Source of the DNA: Aptenodytes patagonicus
Lineage: Eukaryota; Chordata; Aves; Sphenisciformes; Spheniscidae
Length of the DNA stretch: 64,000 bases
Assembly: GCF_965638725.1 (NCBI RefSeq)
Contig: NC_134950.1
Coordinates: forward strand, 4,712,101-4,776,100
Direction: 5' to 3'
Shown: one piece after another, positions 40,961 through 52,934 of the stretch
Layout of the letters: each line of letters opens with the position of its first letter
Numbering within the stretch: the first letter of the stretch is position 1
Notes under the pieces: generated by a model
What the model was told of the DNA's origin: nothing
Database searches by the model: none
The model's input: the letters and a program-made list of their open reading frames with translations, nothing else
Position numbers and translations under genes: made by a program

Positions 40961-43900
40961 GCTTTGCTACCCTGTCCCTGGCTCCTGTTTCTCTGGTGGT
41001 GCTGCACGGCTGTAAGCAGTGACAGGCATGTTCAGAGGTTGTTTCAGCTTCAAGGTGGATTAATTGTCCTTTGAAGACAGGGCTGAGGTTGGGGGTTGGC
41101 CATGCTCAGCAGCACTGGTTGCTGTCTTGACTGCCTCCATCATTTGGGTGGGGTAGGAGTAGCAAGCCTGCTCTGTAGTGATCTCCCCCCAAAACTTTCC
41201 TTCCTATCCCTGTCTTTCCCTGGCTTCCAGTTCGGTGTTCACTTCTGAAGAGCTCCAGCTTGGCTTCTGAACAGAGAAACCCGTGCAGTCGGGCATGTCC
41301 GTACCAGCTTTTTCAAGCCAATGTGAGATGCCCCATATGATGGGGCTTCCTCTGCCTCAGCCCTGCGGCTGCTGGTACAAAAGAGGGATTAGGCCCACGT
41401 CTGATCCTCCCCGGTAATCTGCGGCCAGACATGGTCTTTTCTTTCAAGAACAGTTGCTGAAAAGATTTTAAGGATGTTGTCACAGCTACACTCACGGGCA
41501 AATGGAGCAGTTCAGCTGCTTCAGGCTGTGAAGGTTTAATTGAGCTTCGAGGGAAGGCTCGAAGCTGAATTCAGTCTTTTTCTGATGGAGAGCAAGGCCT
41601 GCCGTAAAGAAATTCTCCTGATGCTTGCCTTCCCCGTGTGCTGGCTGTACCGACCCAGGACCAGCTCTGACCCAGTCCAGGGCAGCGTTTGTGCTGAGAA
41701 AGGGGCTGTTTGCCCTGCTGGAGTTACTTCCCACAAGCAAAGAAACTATTTTACTCTCTGTTAAGCATGTGAAAAAAACATTCAGAGCAACTGAACTGCC
41801 ATTTTTTAATTGCTGTTACTCTGTAGCTAGAGATCATGAGATTTGCAGGCTCTCAGTCAAAATGTCATAGCAAGATTGTTCCTTATAATCGTGTAAGAAG
41901 AAACAGCGTATGTGGGAGAGACAGGCCAAGAGAGAATAGTTTATCTGTTTTCCTTAGTAATATAAGGATGACACGTGTATTAATTTCAGAGCAGACTGTG
42001 GAGATTTGCCATAGGACCTCATGGGTTTTACTCCTGAATTTTACTCCTGAATAACTACATACTCAAACTCTAGTATGTTTTGAGTCTCAGGCCAATTTTT
42101 CAGCCTCCTTACTACCAAAGGTACCTGGCTGGTCCATCCCCGTAAGGATTACGTTTGGAGATCCTAAGGGACTAATCTTATGCTGGTTACTTGGAATCAA
42201 TTCCCCTGGATTTCTGCACAGTAAACACCTCTTAAAATAGCTTTTAAAAAAAATGCCTTCAGCCCTGTGTTGCTGTTGGTAGGTTTGGCAAAGACATCCT
42301 CAGCAGCCAGCAGTCCACTGCTGGAAGGTGGGTTTGTGGGATCCTCTGGAGATGAACAAAGGTTTTACCCCTGAGCCTCAGAGACCCCCGTGACATCTTT
42401 AGGGATATGTCAAAAAGTGCTTCGATGGAAGGGGATCTTTATGCAGAGTGTCATCACCTGACTTGGGTTTGTCTGTGCTTTGTGAACAGGAGAATTTGGG
42501 TTGTTCTGCAAAATAGTATGTTTTTGTTTAGGATCTGTATTTTTTTTAAATGAGGAAAGAAATACTGAAAATCTCTTAAAAAGAAATAACCAACCTCTCT
42601 CTTTTGAGCACTTTGGCAAAACCAAGAGGGTCAGATGTCTGGGTAAGGATCAAAACTGCAGGATATTGGTGTGAATGAAACTTTTGGGAATTTGTAAGGT
42701 ACCGCTTTTTGTTATTTACTATAGAGAGATGCTTGCTGAGGAGATATTTTTGCAATCACACAATCTTTCCATGGATTTAACAGGAATTCAGAGAGGTCTC
42801 TCATATCAGATCAGTTCATTAACATACCCCCAAACTTCAAGTCTCCTAAAGACTTCATCTTTCTTTTTTTTTCCAGAGATCCTCCCTTCTTGTAACATGT
42901 CTGAAGACATTTTCATTCAGACGTAACTAACCTGAGACCAACACTAAGGTGTCAGAAGTATTTAAACTAGAAAAGAGTTATTACAGAATACAACCTTGAA
43001 CTACCTGGGGTTACAGGAAAGCACAGAACTAGGCATGAATTACGGGGAAATAGATGTGAGGTGAGTGATAGGTAATATTCTTGGAGGCTTTATGATTCCA
43101 GGAAAGAGAGAAATGTGAAATGGAAGGTGAGGCAAAATTAGAGACCCTTCAGAGACACTAATAAATCTGAGGGGTGCTGATAAGTGCAAGGTTTGTGAGC
43201 TGCTTCCCACCTTTTGTGCAATCGAGGGAGAATTCTTTCTAAATCAGTGCGTGCTAACCTGGTTCTCACCTTTTACCATCATTTACACAGGCACAAAAGG
43301 TGACATAAATCATAGAGGTGATCTGTTTTGGTAGTGTTTTGCCAACCCTCTGGAGAGATAAAAATGAAAGCAAATGTCACGGCAGCTATACTGAATTTTG
43401 CTCTGTGACTGTGGGATTTCATTGCACAGTTCTGGGTCTTAATTATTTTCCATTTCTCTGACATGATGAAATGAAAGGAGTCTAAACCAGACGTAGCCTC
43501 ATCCATACCAAGACTTAAAGCAAGTCTAGTGAAAAAATGAACAGGCTGGTGCCTGTGACTGAAGCTTGCAGACGCCTCACCCCTTTTTATGCTAAAATGG
43601 CACTGGGAAGGGATTACCTCCTCTGTAGGGGATTTGGATCCTGTTGTGCTGTAATTCTTCCTGGTGATTTAGGTACTTGCATCAGATAATGCTGCGTGTA
43701 GCTTATTGCTGGAGCTAAGGCTCTCTGTGACCTTGGTGAGGTTAATCCTCATGCGTGCTAGCGTGAAAACAGAATCCAGTCCATATGTTCAGCCTTGCAT
43801 ATGGCTCTGGAAAGTGCCACGGACGGGTTCAATATTAGAGTCATATCGCTGTCTCCTTGGGTAGATGGAAGCTTGCCAGGACTGGAGGGGAAAATGTTAG

Positions 43901-44479
43901 CTGATGCTCATGAAAGCAAGGACATTCATGATTTTTCCTTCTCCCACCTAGGTTAGACACCTGGAGAACCTGAGGACTTTTCTCTTCTGTTTTGTTTTGT
44001 TTAATGAGCGAAGAGATGGAAAGATTGACTTTGATTTAAATGTCAGATGACAGAATTATAGCCTTGCCAATGCCTTGGGTGTCCTTTTATTTAAAAGAAG
44101 CATCTGCACAAGAATTGGTACCCACAACAAAGCCAAGATCTCAGACAGCAAAATCAAAGTGACTCTATCTAACTGGTAAATGCAAAGCACAAGTATGCCT
44201 GAATCTGCCTCAGAAGCTTCAACTTCTCTTCAAGCTGCAGGATAGGGGTGACAGATTTTCCTAATCCTCTGACTCACATACCAAATTGTTCTGCAAAGCC
44301 TGTGAGCCACGGGATGTATCATTGTCCCTGGGAGATGAAGGGATGGCAAGATTCAGGAATAGTTTACAATGGGAGATGATGGTGGTTTCTCAATGGTGGT
44401 TTCTCAAGGGTCAGTCACTCATTTGGCTCTGCTGGGTAATCTGATGGGGCTGGTCTCACGAGTCCTGCCTAGTCTCAGC
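40961..44479. other. Intron DNA, no gene recognised
   Basis: Overlapping chance ORFs occur on both strands at 41300-41870. Short local duplications are present: TTTTACTCCTGAA twice at about 42027-42051, and GGTGGTTTCTCAA twice at about 44381-44407. No family was recognised. Confidence 0.4.
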
Positions 44480-44971
44480 AGTCCTGTGTCCAGTTCTGGA
44501 CTCCCCAGTACAAGAGAGACATAGACATAACAGAGAGACTCGAGTGAAGGACCACAAGGGTGATTGAAGGACTGGAGCATCTCTTCTATGAGGAAAGGCT
44601 GAGAAAGCTGGGACTGTTTAGCCTGAAGAATAGAAGGCTCAGGGGGAATCTCATCAACATATATAAATACCTGAAGGGAGGGTGCAAAGAGGACGGAGCC
44701 AGGCTCTTTTCAGTGGTGCCCAGTGATAGGACCACAGGAGGGTCCATCTGAACATCAGGAAACACTTGTTTTACTGTGAGGGTGACCGACTGCTGGCACA
44801 GGTTGCCCAGGGAGGTTGTGGAGCCTCCATCCTTAGAGATGTTCAAAAGCCATCCAGACATGGTACTGGGCAACTGGCTTTAGATGGCCCTGCAGGGAGG
44901 TGGGGCAAGATGACCTGCAGAGGTGCCTTCCCACCTCAACCATTCTGTGATTCTGTGATTCTGTGATTCTT
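44480..44971 (+). mobile_element. CR1 fragment with (ATTCTGTG)n end
   Basis: Begins at CTGTGTCCAGTTCTGGACTCC (the EYCVQFW coding region). It passes through a [23 protein letters not shown] frame, [14 protein letters not shown], and a GGCACAGGTTGCCCAGGGAGG segment. It ends in GACCTGCAGAGG..TTCCCACCTCAACC followed by octamers of the ATTCTGTG variant (44941-44971). Frameshifts and stops make it non-functional. It is more diverged than the copy at 19752. Confidence 0.93.
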
Positions 44972-47900
44972 TGTAAAACTAAGGGTTCAATTTACTGAAA
45001 GCTGTGGCTCACCTGGCCTTGTTCCTGAAATGTGAGCGGCTCTTGAACTATTCAGCCTGCGTGCTACTCAAAAACCAAAGCCTGGCCTTGCCTTTCTTGG
45101 GTTAGAAGGAGACTTCACCAAAACCCAGATCTTAATTATTCCAAATGGGAAGGAGAGCACGTTTCACGCCTGGCAGCCCTTGCAGGGATAGACCTTGCCC
45201 GCTGTAGAGAAGGAATTACATCCATCTAACCACAGCTGTATGACCACACCAATATCTTTGTTTGAGAAATCTCTAGTAGAGGGTATCTCAGTTTCTAGAG
45301 CTCCACTTGGAAACATGAAGCTAGCCCAGATTACGGGACAAGGATGTGTGGGCTGGTGTTGAGGTACAGGCTCTGATGGAGGGAGTTCCCTGTGGCAGGG
45401 GAATCTGGCTGCACCTCAGGTCTGGGTACCGGCGGTGTCCTCACCTGAGGGTGAAGCTGCAAACTCTCAACCTCCGCCCCAAGTGGGCTTGCTGGGAGCT
45501 TTACAGTGTACCTGAAATAGCAGCACAACGTGACTGACTCACGTTATGCGCCACTGAAATGCCATGCAACGTTGCAGGTGACCGAGCAGGGGTTAAATAA
45601 TATCTGCAAGCCCACTGATGTCTCCTGGAGAGGTCTGAACTACTGGCACCATGTAGCGCAGTGGAATAATAGGAAATGAGTTTTGATGGGAGGGAGGGTA
45701 ACAGTAAAGACAAAAATCCCTTCTAGATCAAGAGGTTAGTACAGGCCAGGCCAGTGAAGCATTGCTGATAGAGGTGCGGATAGGCCATGAAAAATTCACA
45801 AGCTAACATCACGAGCCCTGTCAGACTGCAAAATCTGAACTTAATCCCCCAAGCCCACGATGCCATTGTCAGGCAGTAGATGCTGAGCATTTGCAGAACA
45901 TCGAGATCGGGCACCGATGGTCAGTCTGCTTTCCCTGCAGCGTTCTTCTAAGATCTGCTGATCTCTGTGTCTCACTTGGTGTCATCCCGAGTATGGCTGG
46001 ATGTCTGATCACTTTGCTCTGAAAATGCAGAGCCGAGACCTCACTGGAGGGTTGGCAGGAAGGTGGGGGCTAACTGGTCTCTGTGCTGGACCTGCTGAAC
46101 TGTGGGCTTCACTGGAAACATGACAAATAAGTCCCATCCTAAAAGGTCCTAAATATCTCCCATTTCACATCATGCAGGGGTCTCTTTGGCGTAGCAGTGG
46201 CATTGTAACTGCTTAACATTTCTTTGTCTCCATTGATACTTTTTCTTCTTTACAAAATTGCTGAGCATGCTTCTCTTTATCTGAAGGAAGGGAATGCTCA
46301 CCAGCTCTGCTTGATTAGATGAATACTAACCTAAAGTGTTTAAAAGTTGTTGTTCTAAGGATACATATTTAAGACCTTGTGCTTTGTCTAAGCCCTGGGT
46401 GACATGGCCAATGGAAAACTGAGGAATCTCCCAACATCTCAGTCCCAAAGAGGAGAGACTGGTTGGAGGACCAGCCTAAAAATTAACTCAGCTGTGTCTT
46501 CCTCCCAGTTCTGATCCTGACTTGCCGTGACAGTTGTGTAAGCACTCTCCTCCCCCTCCGAAGCAGATAGCTCACTGTCTCGCTGGTGTCAGAAGGTCTG
46601 ATTGCCTGGTGTTTATAAAATGTTGGAAATCCTCCAGTGAAAGGCTGAGTGCTATTTCACTCCTTTAACAACCCACCATCTTGCGTGAGCTGTAACCCCA
46701 GTGACAACGGTATGTCACTCTTATTTTAAGCCTAATCTGATTTAAACTTGCTTATACAAAAGCAGAGAGAGGGATGAGGGGAGTTGACCCCATACATACA
46801 TACTTAGATTTCCAGTTTAAAGACAGTGTAAGTAAAGAGTAAAATCTGAGCAGGGTCTTCAGAGCTTGGCCTCTAGGGAGCCCTTCTTCCCCCCATAGAA
46901 CAAACATAGCAGTAATGGGAGTTCTTTGTTTCACATCTCTGGGCCCACCTCTTCATGTGCTCTTGGAGACACAGGTTGTTTCCACCTCTCTGAGATGCAG
47001 CCCTCTCCACCAGCTGCCTCACCCGCGCACCATCGAGCCGTGACAGAAAAAGCCAAATCCAGCTGATGCTTCGGGGTCCATCAGCTGGCAACTTAACACT
47101 CACCAGCACTGAAAATGTGGTGGTCTCCAGCTGGTGTGCAAGGCACTAACACTGGAGATTTTGACCATGCTGCTTGGCAGAAGGGTAAACAGGTGCAAAG
47201 GATACAACTCAAGCCAACTGGGGTCTTATTAGCGATCTCCAGCCCTGGTAGCGGTCAGGCAGCTTGTGAAAGATGGAGTATCTACTTGCAGGGTAAATCA
47301 AACAGATAGATGTGAGACATCCAGCTGAAAAGTCTCCTAACACATGCTGATTCAGTATTGGCTAATAAGAGCATAGATTGCATGGCTTCCATTGAACTAT
47401 GTGACCACAGACCTCAAAGATTTTACTGCTGGAAGTCAGGGGAAGACTCGGGTGCATAAAATGGTAATAAATCAGAACCTGAAAGGTTTTTGGATTTAGT
47501 GGGGCAATGAACAGCATGGAAACAAGCCCAAGCATTTCCCCTTCATCCCTATCCCTTTCTCTTCCCCTCTCCCATCAGCTTTTGTGCTTTGCCATAAGAA
47601 AGTATTAAGGGAGGCTGCACAACGTCACTTTTCCTAAGATGAAGTCCCCAACTGTTGGGTTTTTTTTTCCATTCTGCAGACACAAAATTTACTATGACAA
47701 TAAATCGATGGCGGTAATGTGCTCCCCAATTTATCGGTGAATTCATGGATAAAAATTAATGTGAAATACAGCATTCCTACTGCTGACTTGTAGTTTTGCA
47801 GCAAGGCAGCCAGAAACTATAGCTCCCCTTTCCATAGAGGTGGGGACCCCTCCTACTGGCTTCATTCATGCGGAGGTGATCAGGCTTCTCATAAAACTTT

Positions 47901-48034
47901 GCGGGCTTCCAAGTGATGCATCATTTTCAAATTCATTTCCTGCTTGGCTTAATAAACAGTTGATTCATCTCCTTCTTCCTAGTTACAAGCTAGTTGCGAT
48001 GACTCTAAATACTAGACCGTCAAGGTGAAAGGGA
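44972..48034. other. Intron DNA, no gene recognised
   Basis: Ordinary sequence with chance ORFs. A minus-strand frame at 45723-45914 is rich in hydrophobic residues but has no homology I recognise and no flanking splice context. Confidence 0.4.
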
Positions 48035-48110
48035 GGCGATCATGGGCAATAAGAAGACTGCAGAGGGGTTCAATTACTTGTTTGCATCAATCTTCACTCC
48101 AAAGCTGTGT
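48035..48110 (+). mobile_element. Possible LINE ORF2 fragment upstream of the 49-kb relic
   Basis: Reads GNKKTAEGFNYLFASIFTPK, like the CR1 segment around 'LNDFFASVFTGK' that precedes the reverse-transcriptase domain. The about 1 kb between this and the next LINE motif is longer than expected, so an insertion or rearrangement lies between them, or the match is chance. Confidence 0.35.
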
Positions 48111-49094
48111 TCATATTGAATTGGAAAGGGTTTGGGTGGCATGGTGAGAAGAGATGCGTGGGATGGTATCCCTTTCCTCTTCTGAGTTTTAATTTCTGAG
48201 TACCATTGACTATTCCCACAAGCAAAGCTCTGTGAGCCAGAGTATTTCTGACATAACGTCTCCCCTCTGAGTACATCACATCAAAGCAACTAAAAGACTA
48301 TCCTGACACTGGGGTTGCGGGTAATCCAGGATCCCATTTCAGACCATTTTTCCTTCTTTGCTCATGCTTTGCCACTAGAATAATTTGGGAGGGGAGAGCA
48401 AAGCAGAGACTGAGGGAGGGAGCCAAAATCAACATGGCATTGGAACAAATGGGGATTGTAAGGCTGCAGTGCAGTAAGGAGCATGTCATGGCCACATCTC
48501 TGGTGTACCCCACTGAAGGTGGCTGGGCGCAGGATTTTGTTCCTAGGGACCTGGTCCCACAAGAGATGCCCAGATCAGGGCAGTGGGGAAAATCTAGGTG
48601 TCTTGAAAGAGCTAAGCAATTCAGTATTACATGGGAGATGCATAGCCATGCTGTTTAGCATCAAAACCAGCTGGAGAAACGGAATAATAACACAATTGAA
48701 ATAGAGTTTTTGGTTTTTGTGTCTGAGCTCTTGACTTCACTATGGTTTGCTTAGTTCACTTCATGCTGTTTGCAACTATACTGAGAGCCCCAAGGGATTT
48801 GGGAAAGCATCTTCCAGTCTCCAAAGTCCAGTGACGATAAATCAGTCTATCATTGATCAATGATTTTCCAGTGTAGTGTGTGGCTTCTCTAATAAAGCAG
48901 TTACAAAAGATCACGGACATGGGGAACCAACTAGGAACCAGCCATTAAAAGTGGAGAGGCAAAGAAAATTGTTTGCAAATAACTTAACGTCTATTTGCCA
49001 AGTGCTTATAAACAATCAATACATTTAAAGAAAATCAGGATGGTTCCCAAATATTCTGCTAACCAAAATGGGGCTTTATTCATAATAAATACTA
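48111..49094. other. Spacer between LINE fragments, nothing recognised
   Basis: No coding or repeat-family similarity was recognised. Parts around 48895-49090 may be diverged LINE sequence. Confidence 0.3.
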
Positions 49095-49900
49095 TTTATG
49101 ATGAATAATTTGACTAGGGAGGACTGGAGAGAGGCCAGTGTGTCCATCTATTTAATAGGAACTATGGGTGATCCAAAGAATTACAGACTTCTCAATCTTA
49201 TTTCAGTTGCTGAAAGAATAACTGAGAAATTAATTAAAGAACAGGCAATAAAACACCAGTGTAAGTATAAGCTGAAAGTAGCAAAACTCCATGAATTTTA
49301 AGGGTAAAATTCTGCATGCTTTCATTCATATTTTCTAGGATCAAGGTAAGAATTGTTCCTTTCACCAGCATTTCTGTATCTGCTAAGACGGTGAACAAAC
49401 AGGGATGGGGACTTTCACTCAATGTAGACAGAGCTTAGCACATTGCCACTTAATCTTTGCTGATGTCTTTGAACACTGCAGCACTTGAATACAAATAATA
49501 AGTTATGTCTCTAACCCCTCAATTTCTTTGGAAAGATTAAGAGCAGAGCAGATAAAGGATGACTGGTAAATACAGTTAATTTAGATTTTCAAGATGTTTT
49601 TGAAAAAGTGCCTTACAAGAAGCTATCAATGGGATTTGGTGACTGTAGAGGGAGAAGGAAGGCAGAGGCATAGCTTCAGCGGTGGTGAAGAGGAGGGACA
49701 GAAAGAGGGCTAGGAGTTCAATTCTCAGCATGGGAAGAGGTTAATAACAAGGTCCACCCAGAATCAGGTTCGTGAAGACTAATGAGGAATAAAAGCAACT
49801 CCATAAAGGCCTAATAAACCTCAAAAACTGTCAACATGAATTTCAATATAGCCAAGCACAAGGAAGTGCTGCTTGAAAGGACTGATTTAAATGCTTCGCA
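49095..49900 (+). mobile_element. Ancient CR1-type LINE reverse-transcriptase relic
   Basis: Motifs of CR1-type RT occur in the right order but in broken frames: EDWREASVSIYL (consensus EDWKKANVTPIF) then GDPKNYRLLNLISVAERITEKLI (49165-49245); VNLDFQDVFEKVPYKKL (consensus VYLDFSKAFDTVPH; about 49580-49625); and MNFNIAKHKEVLLE (consensus MKFNKGKCKVLHLG; about 49839-49880). It lacks a recognisable 3' tail, is highly diverged and is inactive. Confidence 0.65.
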
Positions 49901-52351
49901 CATGCTGATGATTTCTGCATTTGTTTTAACCCTCCAGACCTCGGGACATCATTGCCAACAGCTGAAAGAAGGGATTCGCGCAATACACAGCGGGGGCTTG
50001 CAGCGGTGAAAGGACCGCTCAGCTCAGTTAAGGAATGGGTGGAGGAAGCTGTGTCTAATAATAATGATGTGGCTAATAATAATCTGATGAACTAATGCTT
50101 CATCTGTACCACCTGCTGTATTCAGCCCTTTTGTTGAGAAGAGGAATGGTAGTGCAAATAGGAAAAAAATGAGAGTGATCAGCAGCATCTAGTTCTTATG
50201 TACGGTGGGAAGGGAAAGTGATGGGGTTTAATCCGCAGGGAAAGAAGATGAGTAAGTTAGAATTGACATATTTTACAGGTTTAATACTCGCAGGGAAGAG
50301 CTTGTCTGCCACTCTCCTGTTTTGCTTTTTGTCTTTTATTCCTTCTCTTTTTGTACAGAGAAGTACAAAGAAAGCTAAAGGCAGTTTGTTTCAGAGGGGA
50401 GAAGTGTTCAGAGGCTGCATGACAACTGTTTCAGTTTGTGGACCTCGGTGGGGGAAGTATTTCTTGGAGGTAGCTGTATATTTTTGTAATGTATGCTTAT
50501 ATTTATATGGGGATATACATATATTTTAGGTAAGGATATAATACTTTAAGGATCTAGTACTTTAGTACTCTAAAGGAAAGAAAATGTCCTGGGCAGTGAA
50601 TATTCAAGGTGCATACTGATGTCGCACTGGGAATGGGAAGGGATGTCACGCCATGGAAATATCACCCTGTTCACAAGCGCTGCTATACACAAAATCCCTT
50701 GCGCACAGCAGTGATTGCAGCGTGGGTTACCGCCTTCCAAACTGCACGTGGTTCAGATTTGATGGCAGTTTTGGGCTCTAGGTCAGGCTATCTAGAAGTT
50801 GCCTGGGCCCAGTGTGTGGTGCCCCGGGCCAATCTGAAATGACTTGGGCAGGGGTGAGAGGCTTTGCCTGGGTATGACTGCAGCTGGGAGAAACCCAGCA
50901 GTTTTAATTCCGTCTCAGGCTCAGTTTTTGAGCTCATTTCAACCCCAGGGATGAAACACAGGCAGCTCTGTTCATCCCAGTTCTCGGGCAGCAAAGCTTC
51001 AGATCAATTTTCCTGAAGAGGTGCAAAGTGAAATCCACCCAAAGCTGAAGAGTGCCTTGAGCAATTGCCTGTGACCTGACACTCCGGTGTGTGCTGACAC
51101 AGGCTGGGACACTGCTGCTGTGCACGCAAGTGCTGGTGTGGGAAGGACACCAAGCTCCAGGCAGCTGCAAGATGCTTGCCGGTGGGTAGGACTGCTGCTG
51201 TAAGTGAGATGTCAGTCCCTCCTGCAGTGATGGGGACGGGTTGCTGGAGGACTGAACATGTGCTCTCTATTCTTCTCCTTTTTTCTGCAGCCACTTGATG
51301 TGCATGTTAAGATGTGACCACCCGAGGCACCTGATAGGTCTGTTTTGTCCATAATGGTGTTTGCTGCCCCAGCCTTATGCTAACTGGAGTCCTCCAGCTG
51401 GTGCTGAGAAGTCACCTGCTGTCCTCCTGCCTCACCTCCTTTCTCCGCAGCACTGTTGCTATTGCTGTTAACCGCAAAGGTAGCAAATAGGACAAGGAAG
51501 ATCTAGCTGGATGCTAAATAAGCACTTAAGACACTGATCAAATGTGACGCAGGGATCACGTCTTCCCTTTGCTTGAGGAGGCAGGGAAGTGCTCCATCCT
51601 GCAATTATCACTGGAGAGCTGAGGCACAGAAAATGTCCTGGCCACACCATGAAGAAATTCAATGCCAGCAACTGACTCTGGCTTTCCTGGATCCCAGCTC
51701 TGGGTGTAAACCAGAAGCTTGACCCTTCATCAAGGCTGCCTTCTCCCCTCCTGCCTGTTTGTCACTGTGCCTCATTGCATCATGCTTAGCATTAGCATCC
51801 ACATGTGCTATGGACAGGTCAGGTCTTTCTGGGGTGCTCTGTGGGGAATGAGCCTCGCTTCAGGGCTGTTATGCAAATTTATAACAACAACGATCCAGAA
51901 ATAGTAATCCTTAATCATGGGTAATTTCTAAAATGAATCAAACACATTCTTTTCTTTCCAATGAATAATTCTCTTAGTGCTGAGCATTAGTAATGATAAG
52001 GACTTTCTAATGCCCCTACAGTATGTTTTTAAAAAGGCATTGGTCTCTCCTTTTAATAAATCCCCTTTGGAAATGTTCTGTTTAATCTGAAAACCTTAGA
52101 CAAAAAGAAGGGTCTGGTCAAAAGCAGTCACTGCTCTTCAGCCTTAATCACATCAAGATGGTTTTCGTCTGCAGATTTAACTCATGTGTGTGGATGTATG
52201 GCTCAGACCCTTCCTTAGGCATGCACTGACTTGATAGGCCTTAATGGCCATGTCAGTGATCCATGGATGACAGGTCACCGGGAGATGGGACATTTTGAAA
52301 CTGCACCTTGCAGTCAATGCTGCTGCGCCGTGGGGGGGTGGGTTTCTGAGG
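49901..52351. other. Intron DNA, candidate conserved block at its end
   Basis: No gene was recognised. The segment at 51865-52080 is AT-rich with a perfect octamer ATGCAAAT (51871-51878), several ATTA/TAAT cores and AATCATGGGTAATT. It is a candidate non-coding element, on motif texture only. Confidence 0.3.
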
Positions 52352-52717
52352 CAGACTGTCCTGGTTTCAGCAGGGATAGAGTTAATTTCCTTCCTAGTAG
52401 CTGGTACAGTGCTGTGTTTTGGATTTAGTAGGAGAACAAAGTTGATACCGCACCGATGTTTTAGTTGTTGCTAGGTAGTGCTTACACTAGTCAAGGACTT
52501 TTTAGTTTCCCATGCTCTACCGACTGAGAAGGCTGGAGGTGCACAAGAAGCTGGGAGGGGGCACAGCCAAACTGGCCAAAGGGACATTCCATACCATGTG
52601 ACGTCATGCTCAGTACATAAACTGGGGAAAGCTGGCCGGGGGGGCCGCTGCTCGGGGACTGGCTGGGCATCGGTCGGCGGGTGGTGAGCAATTGTACTGT
52701 GCCATCACTTGCTTTGT

Positions 52718-52763
<46 letters not shown>

Positions 52764-52934
52764 ATTATTAGTATTATTACTTTATTTCAATTATTAAACT
52801 GTTTTTATCTCAACCCACGAGTTTTTCTCACTTGTGCTCTTCCAATTCTCTCCCCCATCCCACCGGGTGGGGGGGAGTGAGCGAGCGGCTGCGTGGTGCT
52901 CAGTTGCCGACTGAGGTTAAACCATGACACAGAC
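52352..52934 (+). mobile_element. Solo LTR of an avian ERVL-type retrovirus with TSD
   Basis: The LTR is 52357-52929 (573 bp), beginning TGTCCTGGTTTCAGC and ending AAACCATGACA. It is flanked on both sides by the exact 5-bp duplication CAGAC (52352-52356 and 52930-52934). TG..CA ends with a 5-bp duplication are typical of class III/ERVL-type elements, and the sequence matches a family common in bird genomes (recognised from memory). There are no internal genes, so it is a solo LTR formed by LTR-LTR recombination. Inside are a perfect CRE TGACGTCA (52599-52606), a TATA-like TACATAAA (52614-52621), a (TTA)n microsatellite and ATTAAA (about 52793), in the order expected for + strand U3-R-U5. Confidence 0.93.
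52719..52780. repeat. (TTA)n microsatellite within the LTR
   Basis: About 14 uninterrupted TTA units (52719-52762), then an imperfect continuation. It lies after the TATA-like box of the LTR and is probably length-variable between individuals. Confidence 0.95.

Noticed and set aside
45723..45914. Hydrophobic minus-strand ORF that could be a membrane peptide
   Set aside because: It is only 63 codons, with no splice sites, promoter or homology recognised.
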